A stretch of 64,000 nt of DNA from Lacrimispora amygdalina (GTDB lineage Bacteria > Bacillota > Clostridia > Lachnospirales > Lachnospiraceae): assembly GCF_003432035.1 (NCBI RefSeq), contig NZ_QOHO01000027.1:23575-87574 (forward strand). Reading direction: 5' to 3'. Shown here piece by piece: positions 15,991 through 23,457 of the stretch. The notes beneath the pieces are model-generated. The model searched no databases and was not told the DNA's origin. It saw only the letters and a list, made by a program, of their open reading frames with translations. Within the stretch, counting starts at the first letter, position 1, and every line of letters begins with the position of its first letter. A program made the translations under genes and the position numbers.

Positions 15991-18051
15991 CTACTCGTTT
16001 TTCATATGACGCAGTGCCTTTTCGTCCTGTTTTGTCATCAGTTTGCAAATCAGGGAGCTCATAATCTCATTGATCCTGTTTTCTTTTTTAGTCAATTCTG
16101 CATTTAGTCCGATTTCTTTTAATAAAGCTTCAATGGAAATAACATCGTCAGCTTCTGTGGCTTTTGCCTTATCTATGTACATGGAAATGCCCAATTCCTG
16201 AAAGCGTTTTACGGTAGGTGTCCCTGTTGGAGTCAGGCCTCTGTACCGGAAATATTCCGGCAGCATACCTTCTTCTCCTCCAACTTTAATGGTAGTGTCT
16301 TTAATGAATTTATCTTCTACGCCATTTTCTTTCTTTCGCTGGGGCCAGTGATAATCTTCCAGTTTCAAACCACATGCTACATTAAAAGCGTTTTGAAGCT
16401 GATAAATACGCTCTCCTGCACAGTACATGTCTTCATCGGTTAAATCCATATTGAATATTGCATTTGTGACCTCTGCGAATTCATTAAAATAAGCAGCGCC
16501 CGCACTTGGGAGTGCAGTTATGGCAAAAAGGCACAGTCCCAGGCAGTCAATAACGTACTTATAATTTTCATGCCAGCACACCACTCGGCCTTTTTTCTCC
16601 ACCTTGGAAAAATTCTTCTCGGCTTTTGTTTTAAAAATATGTTTTGAAACGACTTCGGAGAAAAATCCGCCAAAAACTGCGGTAAATACATAACCCTTCA
16701 GATGATCTGCCCCTCTGGTGGAAGTAAGATAGCTTAAGGACTTGGCCAGATGAGAATTTGAATGAAGCCCGGAAGAGGACTTTCGGATACAGAATGCATA
16801 CTCTTCTGCATGCAGCACGATGGAGGCCCGGTAGGCACCTTCAGCGGCAATATCTCCAATCCCTTCCCTGCGGCAGATCTTATACATCAATTCTTCCACA
16901 TCATCTGGATTACCAAATTCATAGGTCTTTTCCGGATCTTTAATGATTCCTCTTTGATAACACTCTAAGAGAAACCCAATGGTGGAGCCGCCCTCAATGG
17001 CGTCAAACCCAAGATTATCACTTAGATTTTTCAGATGAAGTATGCTGGCCCAGTCAAAGATACCGTTTAACGGGCCAATACCTGCTACGGCTCCATAGTC
17101 CAGACGATCTCCTTTTTCTCCTTTATACCGTCCTTCTTTGATCTCATATTCTCTGGCGCACCCAACCGGGCAGTAGATACATGCTTTTCGTTTCGTCTCA
17201 TGTTTGTATAAAAAGTTTTCGGCATATAAGTCTTTGACCTTTTTATCATCGGCCGCCTGAAAATTCCGGATTGGCAAGGCTCCCTGTTTGTGATACCGTT
17301 TGATCAGCATTAAAGTTCCCTGAATGCTTCCGGATTTTAAAATGACCGATGCACGGCATTTTTTGATCCACTGATCCCGGATTTCCTTAATCTGCTGTGA
17401 ATCAAATACCTGAGGTTTTCCAATCTTTCTTTCTACTACAATGGCTTTCAGCCTCTTCGCCCCCATGACACAACCCATGCCGGTTCTTCCTGCCACATGG
17501 CATTTGGACATGATGACGCTTGCAAAACGCACCAGATTCTCTCCCGCAGGCCCAATGCATGTAACTTCCGAACCTTTTCCATGACGCTCTGCCAGCAGAT
17601 CGGTGACCTTCTCCGTCTGCATTCCCCAGAGCCCGGCGGCATCTAAGATTTCTATCTCCCCGCTGCTCTTAATGAGAACATACACCGGATGACCGGACCT
17701 TCCGGAAAATACCAGATGATCGATACCCACCGCGCGGAGTCTGACGTTAAATTCTCCGCCCACATTGGAATCTCCATATGCGTCGGTAATGGGACTCTTT
17801 GCCGTAATTGTACAACGGTTACTGGCCGGAAGTCCGGTACCTACACTTGGCCCGACACCAAAAATCAATAAATTTTTTTCTGAAAGCGCATCATATTCTG
17901 CCGCATCAGAGTCGTACAAAATCTTTGTATTGATTCCTGGCCCTCCTATGTAGTTCTTTCTAAGTTCTCTGGTGATCGCTTCTAATTTCACATCACCAGT
18001 GGTCAAATTAATATAAGCAATCTGATTTTCATGAGTATCTTCCACGATCAC
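15991..18051 (-). CDS. Tungsten-type aldehyde ferredoxin oxidoreductase
   Basis: AOR-family enzyme (686 residues; characterised members ~605), which interconverts aldehydes and acids with ferredoxin using a tungsten bis-pterin and one [4Fe-4S] cluster. The cluster ligands are visible: Cys291, Cys294 and Cys298 in KACIYCPVGCAREY, and Cys507 in IDCLGLCLF. The N-terminal domain has YIGGPGINTKIL and GLPASNRCTITAKSP, typical of AFOR_N. Start is GTG at 18051 or GTG at 18045, both just after AAGGAGG inside agrB, so translation is coupled to agrB. Such an enzyme as first biosynthetic gene of an operon is unusual; it could reduce a product acid to an aldehyde or perform an atypical ring reduction. Confidence 0.93.
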   Translation of the reverse strand: MIVEDTHENQIAYINLTTGDVKLEAITRELRKNYIGGPGINTKILYDSDAAEYDALSEKNLLIFGVGPSVGTGLPASNRCTITAKSPITDAYGDSNVGGEFNVRLRAVGIDHLVFSGRSGHPVYVLIKSSGEIEILDAAGLWGMQTEKVTDLLAERHGKGSEVTCIGPAGENLVRFASVIMSKCHVAGRTGMGCVMGAKRLKAIVVERKIGKPQVFDSQQIKEIRDQWIKKCRASVILKSGSIQGTLMLIKRYHKQGALPIRNFQAADDKKVKDLYAENFLYKHETKRKACIYCPVGCAREYEIKEGRYKGEKGDRLDYGAVAGIGPLNGIFDWASILHLKNLSDNLGFDAIEGGSTIGFLLECYQRGIIKDPEKTYEFGNPDDVEELMYKICRREGIGDIAAEGAYRASIVLHAEEYAFCIRKSSSGLHSNSHLAKSLSYLTSTRGADHLKGYVFTAVFGGFFSEVVSKHIFKTKAEKNFSKVEKKGRVVCWHENYKYVIDCLGLCLFAITALPSAGAAYFNEFAEVTNAIFNMDLTDEDMYCAGERIYQLQNAFNVACGLKLEDYHWPQRKKENGVEDKFIKDTTIKVGGEEGMLPEYFRYRGLTPTGTPTVKRFQELGISMYIDKAKATEADDVISIEALLKEIGLNAELTKKENRINEIMSSLICKLMTKQDEKALRHMKNE

Positions 18052-18673
18052 CAGCCTCCTTGCTGTATCCGCCTGTTTTTTCCGGAGTTCGGCTGCGGGT
18101 ATAGGTATTTTGCAAAAGACCCAAAATTTCAGTTATCACCATGAGAACAATAGTGAGTATAACAATCCATACTCCCTGGAAACAGGCGGCTGCATAGCAC
18201 ACAAGACCAATAAGCACTTCTATTACCAGTACGATTCGGGTACGGATCCCATAAACTTTTTTCTCCACTTCATCTAAAGGTTTATTTAAGTTTTCCACAG
18301 GAGCCAGAAATGCCACCAGGCAGGAGGACAGAATCAGGAATACCAGACCTGCGCCCCGCTCCACCATTTCGGGAGGGGTGCGCAAAAGCAGGAGAATGAT
18401 AACGATTACCGCATTTGACATTAAATAACACAACAATGGGTTACCTGCATGATACCCTCCCGCATGGCAGCGAAGAGGAATGAAAAGTGCCAGAAACAGA
18501 AAACTTTCCAGTATCTGCCCCATTGCAGCTCCTATTAAAGCTGCGGTTAAAATGTTAAAAATATTCAGTAACAGAATCTCAAGACCAAACTGATAAACAG
18601 TCCTGTCCTCTTCCTTAAATCTCCCCATTGAGATCAGCTGATCAGCTATCATATTGCTTAATTTACTGACCAT
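18029..18673 (-). CDS. agrB: AgrB, membrane protease/cyclase of the quorum-sensing peptide
   Basis: Integral membrane cysteine protease that cuts the AgrD precursor and closes the thiolactone ring. The 214 residues have the family core RCHAGGYHAGNPLLC with His75 and Cys82 seven residues apart, matching the catalytic His and Cys of staphylococcal AgrB, followed by several hydrophobic segments. The basic tail (RSRTPEKTGGYSKEAGDRGRYS) overlaps the oxidoreductase gene by 23 nt. It begins 4 nt after the agrD stop. No kinase or regulator is in this operon; these lie in the divergent operon. Confidence 0.95.
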   Translation of the reverse strand: MVSKLSNMIADQLISMGRFKEEDRTVYQFGLEILLLNIFNILTAALIGAAMGQILESFLFLALFIPLRCHAGGYHAGNPLLCYLMSNAVIVIILLLLRTPPEMVERGAGLVFLILSSCLVAFLAPVENLNKPLDEVEKKVYGIRTRIVLVIEVLIGLVCYAAACFQGVWIVILTIVLMVITEILGLLQNTYTRSRTPEKTGGYSKEAGDRGRYS

Positions 18674-18677
18674 AGCA

Positions 18678-18821
18678 TTAGAATTTTCTTAATTTCTTTA
18701 CTTCTTTTGGCATCTCTGGCTGATAATAAATATATCCACACGCCACATTACTTGTTGTCACTGCGGAAACAAGAGCAAGACCAGACACCATGTTTCCCAT
18801 AATAACAGATAATTTTTTCAT
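18678..18821 (-). CDS. agrD: AgrD, autoinducing peptide precursor
   Basis: Short gene of 47 codons found by translating upstream of agrB. It starts at ATG (18821) with AAAGGAGTG upstream and ends TAA. The layout is that of AgrD: a basic amphipathic N-terminus (MKKLSVIMGNMVSGLALVSA), a Cys-containing core, and an acidic-Pro tail (QPEMPKEV) followed by KKLRKF. Aligning QPEMPKEV with the staphylococcal tail that ends in VPKEL places the C-terminal cut after Tyr32, so the predicted thiolactone ring is the five residues Cys28-Gly-Tyr-Ile-Tyr32. The exocyclic tail length is not predictable. It heads the long biosynthetic operon. Confidence 0.92.
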   Translation of the reverse strand: MKKLSVIMGNMVSGLALVSAVTTSNVACGYIYYQPEMPKEVKKLRKF

Positions 18822-18847
18822 TTTTATACACTCCTTTGTATTAGAAT

Positions 18848-18867
18848 ATTAAGTTAAGTTACTTAAT
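18848..18867. promoter_or_regulatory. Putative LytTR (AgrA-type) binding site in the agrD promoter
   Basis: A 7-bp inverted repeat (ATTAAGT, 6-bp spacer, ACTTAAT) about 27-46 nt upstream of agrD. Within it TAAGTTAAG (18850-18858) fits the LytTR consensus (T/A)(A/C)(C/A)GTTN(A/G)(T/G), with a second partial copy shifted by 5 bp. A weak minus-strand -10 (TATACT) lies just upstream of the repeat. Since a LytTR response regulator is encoded divergently, this is the natural control site for the biosynthetic operon, but the consensus is short. Confidence 0.5.
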
Positions 18868-19059
18868 TTCGCATAGTATAGCATAACCTTTTTCGCTGTG
18901 AAATATCTTTTCATTTTCTCTGTAAAAATAAGCAAATTCTCTTATATTTCTTTTTTCTTCTCTTTTTTTCTCATTTTACCGCACTTTTTTTCTACTTTTT
19001 TTAACATTACTATGATAAAATGTTATCTAGTAAAAGAATGGAAGGAGACAGAGAATATC

Positions 19060-19797
19060 ATGATTAAAATTGCAATCTGTGATGATGAGCCCATATTTAT
19101 TGAGCAGATTAAATCCATGATAAAAAGCACATTATCAGGGGCACAAATCTCTTACTTAACCGATTCTTTCACATCAGGGGAGAGTTTGTGTGAAAAACTA
19201 AAAGGAGGTACTTTTTATGATTTGGCATTTCTGGATATCAGTATGAATGGTATGAACGGCATTGAAGCCGGGGAAAGATTGAGACACTATTTTCAAATTA
19301 AAAAAACGATTATTATCTACATTTCTTCCTATGATAACCGGGCAAAAGAAGTTTTCTGCTTAGACACTTTTCGCTTTTTGTCAAAGCCCATTGATCCTGA
19401 GCTTTTTAAAAAAGATCTTTTAAGTGCCTGTAACCGGTTAAGTGAAATACGGGATGATTTTTTTTGTTTTAAAGATATCACCAGAGGACAATGTAATATT
19501 CCCATTGAAGATATTATCTATTTAGAAATATCCAAAGGTCATAAAATCAATGTAATAACGAAAGACATCATCTATGTTTTCTATGGAAAACTATCGGAGG
19601 CATTTAAGAAATTAGAAACAAAAGGATTTTTATTGATTCATCATTCCATTTTGATCAATTATTATCATATCAGGCAGATCTCTTATGAGAAAGTACTCAT
19701 GTCTAATGACGCTGAACTGGCAATCAGCGGCCCAAAACGGAAGGAAATAAGGGCGAACTATATGCAGCTCAGGAAAAATAAGGAAGATGACAGATGA
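19060..19797 (+). CDS. LytTR-family response regulator, AgrA-like
   Basis: Receives phosphate from the sensor kinase and activates target promoters. I start at the ATG at 19060 (GGAGA upstream; protein MIKIAICDDEP, 245 residues); the in-frame GTG at 18898 would add 54 hydrophobic residues with no family match. The receiver domain has the acidic pair CDDE and phospho-acceptor Asp59 in AFLDISMNG. The C-terminal LytTR DNA-binding domain begins around residue 145 (IPIEDIIYLEISKGHKINVIT) and includes FLLIHHSILINYYHI. It is divergent from agrD and overlaps the kinase gene by 4 nt. It probably controls both operons. Confidence 0.93.
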   Translation: MIKIAICDDEPIFIEQIKSMIKSTLSGAQISYLTDSFTSGESLCEKLKGGTFYDLAFLDISMNGMNGIEAGERLRHYFQIKKTIIIYISSYDNRAKEVFCLDTFRFLSKPIDPELFKKDLLSACNRLSEIRDDFFCFKDITRGQCNIPIEDIIYLEISKGHKINVITKDIIYVFYGKLSEAFKKLETKGFLLIHHSILINYYHIRQISYEKVLMSNDAELAISGPKRKEIRANYMQLRKNKEDDR

Positions 19798-21128
19798 ACG
19801 TAATTATTACATATTTATTTATGAATATCCTTCGAACTTATGTGATATATGATTTTATTGATACATTCCTCAAAAAAAGGAAAGCCCCCGTCTGGGTCAT
19901 TGGAATTGCTTATACGGCCTACTATCTTGCAGGGGCATATCTGTATTTTAATTTATTTAATCCAATTTTAAATATCGCATTTAATCTGACTGCCTTTTTT
20001 GTAATTTGTTTTTTATATAAAACTTCAGTATTTAAGCGCCTCCTTGCTGCTTCTTTTATTTACATCCTGTCTCTTACAAGCGAAGATTGTACGGCGGCAG
20101 CACTCGTTCTTTTTATAGGAGCTTCTTTTAAAACCATAATACAACAGGACCATTTTGTAATCATTGGAATCATCTTATCAAATACTATGATGTTTGGTCT
20201 GGTTAAATGGAGTAAAGTCTTTTTTTATAAACAGGAGGTTTATAACGCAGATATTAAACCGCTTCGCTGGCTGGCTATGTTTTTGATTCCTGCGGGAAGT
20301 ATCTATATCTTAAACAGTATGACATTGGAGATAATCTCCAATCAGACTGAATCTTCATTTTTATTGGCAAGTGCAACTCTTATTATGCTGGTCATTAATA
20401 TTTTACTGTTTTACTTATATGATAAGCTTTTGCTGGAAGAGAATTTAAAGTATGAGAATCTTCTGCTCTCCCAGCAGAACGCTGCCTACGAAAAGCAATC
20501 GGTTCTGATCCAGCGGTTTCAAAAAAGTCTGCGGGAAGACCGCCATAACCTGCACAATCATCTGGCAGCCATATCCGGTCTGGCTGAACAGGGGCAAAAC
20601 GCAGTATTGATCGAATATATTAAAAAGCTTACGGTCAATGTAAAAGTCCAGGAAGCCGGGATCAACAGCGGGCACCCCGTTATTGATGCATTAATTAACA
20701 ATAAGCTTTATCTCTCCCAGCATTTTTATGTTAAAACGGATGTAAATATCCGTCTGCCCAAAATTCTTGAAATAGATAAGATGGACCTCACCATTATTTT
20801 AGGAAACCTTTTGGACAATGCACTGGAAGCCTGTATTAAACTTCCAAGAGAGCAAAGGGAGATCCTCATCCAAGTTTCCGCTCTCCACGGTGTTCTTACT
20901 ATACAGGTGGTAAATACCTATGATTCCTCCCAGCTAAGTATCAAAGACGGAAAACCATACTCTACAAAAAAAGATAAGACCTGGCATGGAATCGGGCTGA
21001 ATTCCGTTAATCATACCATCAAAAAATATAACGGAGTTTTTGAATGTAATTACGGCGAACCTCAGGAAGGAAAAAAAGGACTCTTTACTGTAAATGTTCT
21101 GTTATATCTGCCTGATGAAGCTTTCTAA
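19794..21128 (+). CDS. Sensor histidine kinase of the AgrC (GHKL) type
   Basis: Membrane receptor for the cyclic peptide. The 444-residue protein has an N-terminal half of about six membrane helices (residues ~1-210), a linker helix, an H-box REDRHNLHNHLAAISG with His251 the likely phosphorylated residue, the N-box NLLDNALEACIKL and the G-box GIGLNSVNHTIKKYNG. This layout is that of AgrC. Its ATG overlaps the regulator TGA (ATGA), so the pair is co-translated. Partnering with the AgrD peptide encoded divergently is inferred from gene neighbourhood. Confidence 0.93.
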   Translation: MNVIITYLFMNILRTYVIYDFIDTFLKKRKAPVWVIGIAYTAYYLAGAYLYFNLFNPILNIAFNLTAFFVICFLYKTSVFKRLLAASFIYILSLTSEDCTAAALVLFIGASFKTIIQQDHFVIIGIILSNTMMFGLVKWSKVFFYKQEVYNADIKPLRWLAMFLIPAGSIYILNSMTLEIISNQTESSFLLASATLIMLVINILLFYLYDKLLLEENLKYENLLLSQQNAAYEKQSVLIQRFQKSLREDRHNLHNHLAAISGLAEQGQNAVLIEYIKKLTVNVKVQEAGINSGHPVIDALINNKLYLSQHFYVKTDVNIRLPKILEIDKMDLTIILGNLLDNALEACIKLPREQREILIQVSALHGVLTIQVVNTYDSSQLSIKDGKPYSTKKDKTWHGIGLNSVNHTIKKYNGVFECNYGEPQEGKKGLFTVNVLLYLPDEAF

Positions 21129-21158
21129 CCACATGTTATGTAAGAAAAGGAGAATACC

Positions 21159-21968
21159 ATGCCAGATACAAATCAAATCAGTAAAAATTATAATATTTTA
21201 GTATGCTGCAGTGATACACAGTCGGAAGAACCTCAGCAGATCCTCATCGAATACAAGTTAGCCATCTACGTAAACGGCGTTCGTTATGTTAACCTGATCT
21301 GCACCCATAAGAATTTACATGAATTAGTTCTCGGAAATTTATTTACGGAAGGGATTATTCACAAAATATCAGAAATAATATCCATTGAAATCGAAGAAGA
21401 CCAGGGAAAAGCATTTGTGAAATTAACCAGAAACGATATATTTAAAGATATGATTGAGGCAACCGAAGGAATCCGCACAGTTACCACTGCCTGTGGAAAA
21501 CAGCATTCTATCGCTTATTATCTTATGAACGATGGAGATCTGACTCCGTTGGAACGCTCTTTTACCATTACCTTTTCAACGGTTTTATCTTATATGAATG
21601 ACTTTCAAAAAAGCAGTGACATCTATAAAACAACCAGGGGAATCCATTCCTGTGCATTGTATAATGACCGCGGGCCGCTCTATCTGATGGAGGATATTGG
21701 CAGGCATAATGCCGTGGATAAGGTCCTGGGCTTCGCCATTGATCACGACATTGACCTGTCTGAAACCGTTCTCATTACCAGTGGCAGAGTCCCCAATGAT
21801 ATGATAATAAAAATTATAAAAGCAAAAATCCCCATCCTGGTGGCCCGCTCGGTTCCCACAGATGCGGCTATTGAAATGGCCCAAAAATATAATGTAACTC
21901 TGGCTGGTTTTGCAAGAGGAACCAAAATGAATTTGTATGCCAATGAACAAAGGCTTCTCTTTGAATGA
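21159..21968 (+). CDS. fdhD: FdhD, sulfurtransferase for Mo/W-pterin enzymes
   Basis: FdhD carries sulfur from a cysteine desulfurase to the metal-pterin cofactor of formate dehydrogenases. The 269 residues show TTACGKQHS, where the E. coli protein has a CxxC; here only one Cys is present, as in some other FdhD proteins. Other conserved parts are TRGIHSCALY, EDIGRHNAVDKVLG and TSGRVPNDMIIK. It follows the kinase by 30 nt (AAGGAG ribosome site), so it is probably the third gene of the regulator operon. No formate dehydrogenase is in the window; the nearest pterin enzyme is the aldehyde oxidoreductase at 15991-18051, a possible client by context. Confidence 0.92.
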   Translation: MPDTNQISKNYNILVCCSDTQSEEPQQILIEYKLAIYVNGVRYVNLICTHKNLHELVLGNLFTEGIIHKISEIISIEIEEDQGKAFVKLTRNDIFKDMIEATEGIRTVTTACGKQHSIAYYLMNDGDLTPLERSFTITFSTVLSYMNDFQKSSDIYKTTRGIHSCALYNDRGPLYLMEDIGRHNAVDKVLGFAIDHDIDLSETVLITSGRVPNDMIIKIIKAKIPILVARSVPTDAAIEMAQKYNVTLAGFARGTKMNLYANEQRLLFE

Positions 21969-21975
21969 GTTAACA

Positions 21976-22005
21976 CGAAAACCCTCAGCGTACTGAGGGT
22001 TTTCG
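21976..22005. terminator. Bidirectional hairpin terminator between fdhD and phoU
   Basis: Perfect 13-bp inverted repeat, CGAAAACCCTCAG and CTGAGGGTTTTCG, with a CGTA loop. A-rich and T-rich flanks on the two arms suit termination in both directions, between the convergent fdhD and phoU genes. The same core (CAGCGTACTGAGGG) recurs at 32593-32620. Confidence 0.85.
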
Positions 22006-22014
22006 TCTAAGCAA

Positions 22015-22668
22015 TTAATTTATTTCCTTTAACTCACCTGAAATCATATATATGGTTCTTTCACATATATTTGTGGAATGGTCAGCAATTCTTTCAAGGT
22101 ACCGTCCTAAGAACATAAGTTTCGTCCCCTGTTTTGTAAGTTCTCTTTTTTCTGTAATAATATTAAGGATATCATTAATAACGGTTTCATAGAGGCTGTC
22201 AACCTCCTCATCCCTCTCAGCAGCTTTTTCTGCCAGAACAATATCCTGATTTACAAAGGCGTCAATGCTCATTTTTAACATTTTCCGGCCAATTTCTGCC
22301 ATCTTTGGTATATCGGTGATGGAATTAATGATTGGTTCTTTTCCTATCTCAAGTGTAATATTTGCAATATTTACCGCATTGTCTCCCATTCTTTCCAGAT
22401 CTGTTATAATTTTCAGAACTGATGTAATTGTCCTTAAGTCCTTGGCGAGAGGCTGCTGAAGAGCAAGAAGCATGATACACTCCTTTTCAATTTCAAGCTC
22501 TAACTCATCTATTTCGTCATCTTTATCACTTACGCTTTTAGCTAGATCAAGATTCTGTGTCTGTGAAGAAGTGACTGCGATTTCAATAATATGATCGACC
22601 AGGGCTCCCATTTCTACTACCTTCTGCTTTACTTCAGTCATCTTCTGTGTAAAATGTTCTCTAACCAA
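22015..22668 (-). CDS. phoU: PhoU, phosphate transport regulator
   Basis: Three-helix-repeat protein that links the Pst transporter to phosphate signalling. Two PhoU repeats can be seen, one ending in MGDNAVNIANITLEIGKEP and one ending in LERIADHSTNICERTIY. I prefer the TTG at 22668 (217 residues, VREHFTQKMTEVKQ start), which is 9 nt after GGAG; the ATG at 22677 abuts the ribosome site. It is the last gene of the pst operon, 8 to 17 nt after the degenerate pstB-like gene, and ends just before the terminator at 21976-22005. Confidence 0.94.
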   Translation of the reverse strand: MVREHFTQKMTEVKQKVVEMGALVDHIIEIAVTSSQTQNLDLAKSVSDKDDEIDELELEIEKECIMLLALQQPLAKDLRTITSVLKIITDLERMGDNAVNIANITLEIGKEPIINSITDIPKMAEIGRKMLKMSIDAFVNQDIVLAEKAAERDEEVDSLYETVINDILNIITEKRELTKQGTKLMFLGRYLERIADHSTNICERTIYMISGELKEIN

Positions 22669-22685
22669 AATTCCCATCTCCTTTT

Positions 22686-23447
22686 TTAGCCGAATCTACC
22701 GGTAAGGTAGTCGTTAGTCCGATTATCCCTGGGGAATGAAAAAACTTCCTGGGTATAGCCTTGTTCTATTAAATCTCCCATCAGCATGAATGCTACCCGG
22801 TCCGCAATACGGCCGGCCTGCTGAACCGTGTGGGGAGCAATGACGATGGTATACTGCTCTTTCAGCTGAACTAAAGATTCCTCAATCTTCGCTGTTGATA
22901 TGGGGTCAAGTGCCGAACATGGTCTGTCGAGCAGAATAACCTCCGGCTCAAGAGCCAGAACCCTGGCAATGCACAGACGCTGCTGCTGGCCGCCTGATAA
23001 TCTGGCTGCGGGAGTATCCAGTCTGTCTTTGACATCATCCCAGAGAGCAGACATACGCAGAGACGTTTCTACTTTTTCTTCCAGATCTGTCTTAGATCTC
23101 ATTCCTCCCATACGGGGTCCCAATGCCACATTGTCAAAAATGGACATAGGCAGAGGCGTTGGTACATCAAAAACCATCCCTACCCTGCGGCGCAGTTCTG
23201 TCACATTAACGTCCGGATCGAAGATGTTTTTCCCATCTAAAAGTATTTCACCTTCCTGACGGGCTCCCACAGTTAAGTCACAAAGACGGTTCAATGTGCG
23301 AAGCAGTGTTGTGATACCGCTGTTTGCCGGACCGAAAATACCAAGAATCCGGTTTTTGGGTATTTCCAGGTTCATTTCTTTAATAACCTGATTTTGTTCA
23401 TAATAGAAATTCAATCCCTTTATATCTATTTTTGCTTTCTGCGTCAT
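22686..23447 (-). CDS. PstB-like ABC ATPase with degenerate nucleotide-binding motifs
   Basis: By overall similarity and length (253 residues) this is a PstB phosphate-transporter ATPase, with VGMVF...PLPMSIFDNVALGPR, a perfect signature LSGGQQQR (150-157) and the switch His206. Yet the Walker A reads GPANSGITT with Ile45 where Lys is required; the Q-loop Gln is Asp94; and the Walker B reads VILLDRPCSALDP, with Arg175 for the catalytic Glu. I checked these codons on the DNA. It is unlikely to hydrolyse ATP in its own Walker site. It sits in the usual pstB place between pstA and phoU. Another PstB with intact Walker motifs is encoded at 26084-26881; see the findings for the heterodimer idea. 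Confidence 0.9.
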   Translation of the reverse strand: MTQKAKIDIKGLNFYYEQNQVIKEMNLEIPKNRILGIFGPANSGITTLLRTLNRLCDLTVGARQEGEILLDGKNIFDPDVNVTELRRRVGMVFDVPTPLPMSIFDNVALGPRMGGMRSKTDLEEKVETSLRMSALWDDVKDRLDTPAARLSGGQQQRLCIARVLALEPEVILLDRPCSALDPISTAKIEESLVQLKEQYTIVIAPHTVQQAGRIADRVAFMLMGDLIEQGYTQEVFSFPRDNRTNDYLTGRFG

Positions 23448-23457
23448 TTTTCACCTC

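Noticed and set aside
1..18673. Reading the first 18 kb as an ordinary fatty-acid or beta-oxidation locus
   Set aside because: No fabD, fabG, fabZ, acc or thiolase genes are present, whereas a glycosyltransferase, a sugar nucleotidyltransferase, SRPBCC proteins, a radical SAM enzyme and agrDB are.
18898..19059. Upstream GTG-started extension of the LytTR regulator adding 54 hydrophobic residues
   Set aside because: The receiver domain starts exactly at the ATG at 19060, which has a ribosome site; the extension has no family match and would overlap the promoter region.
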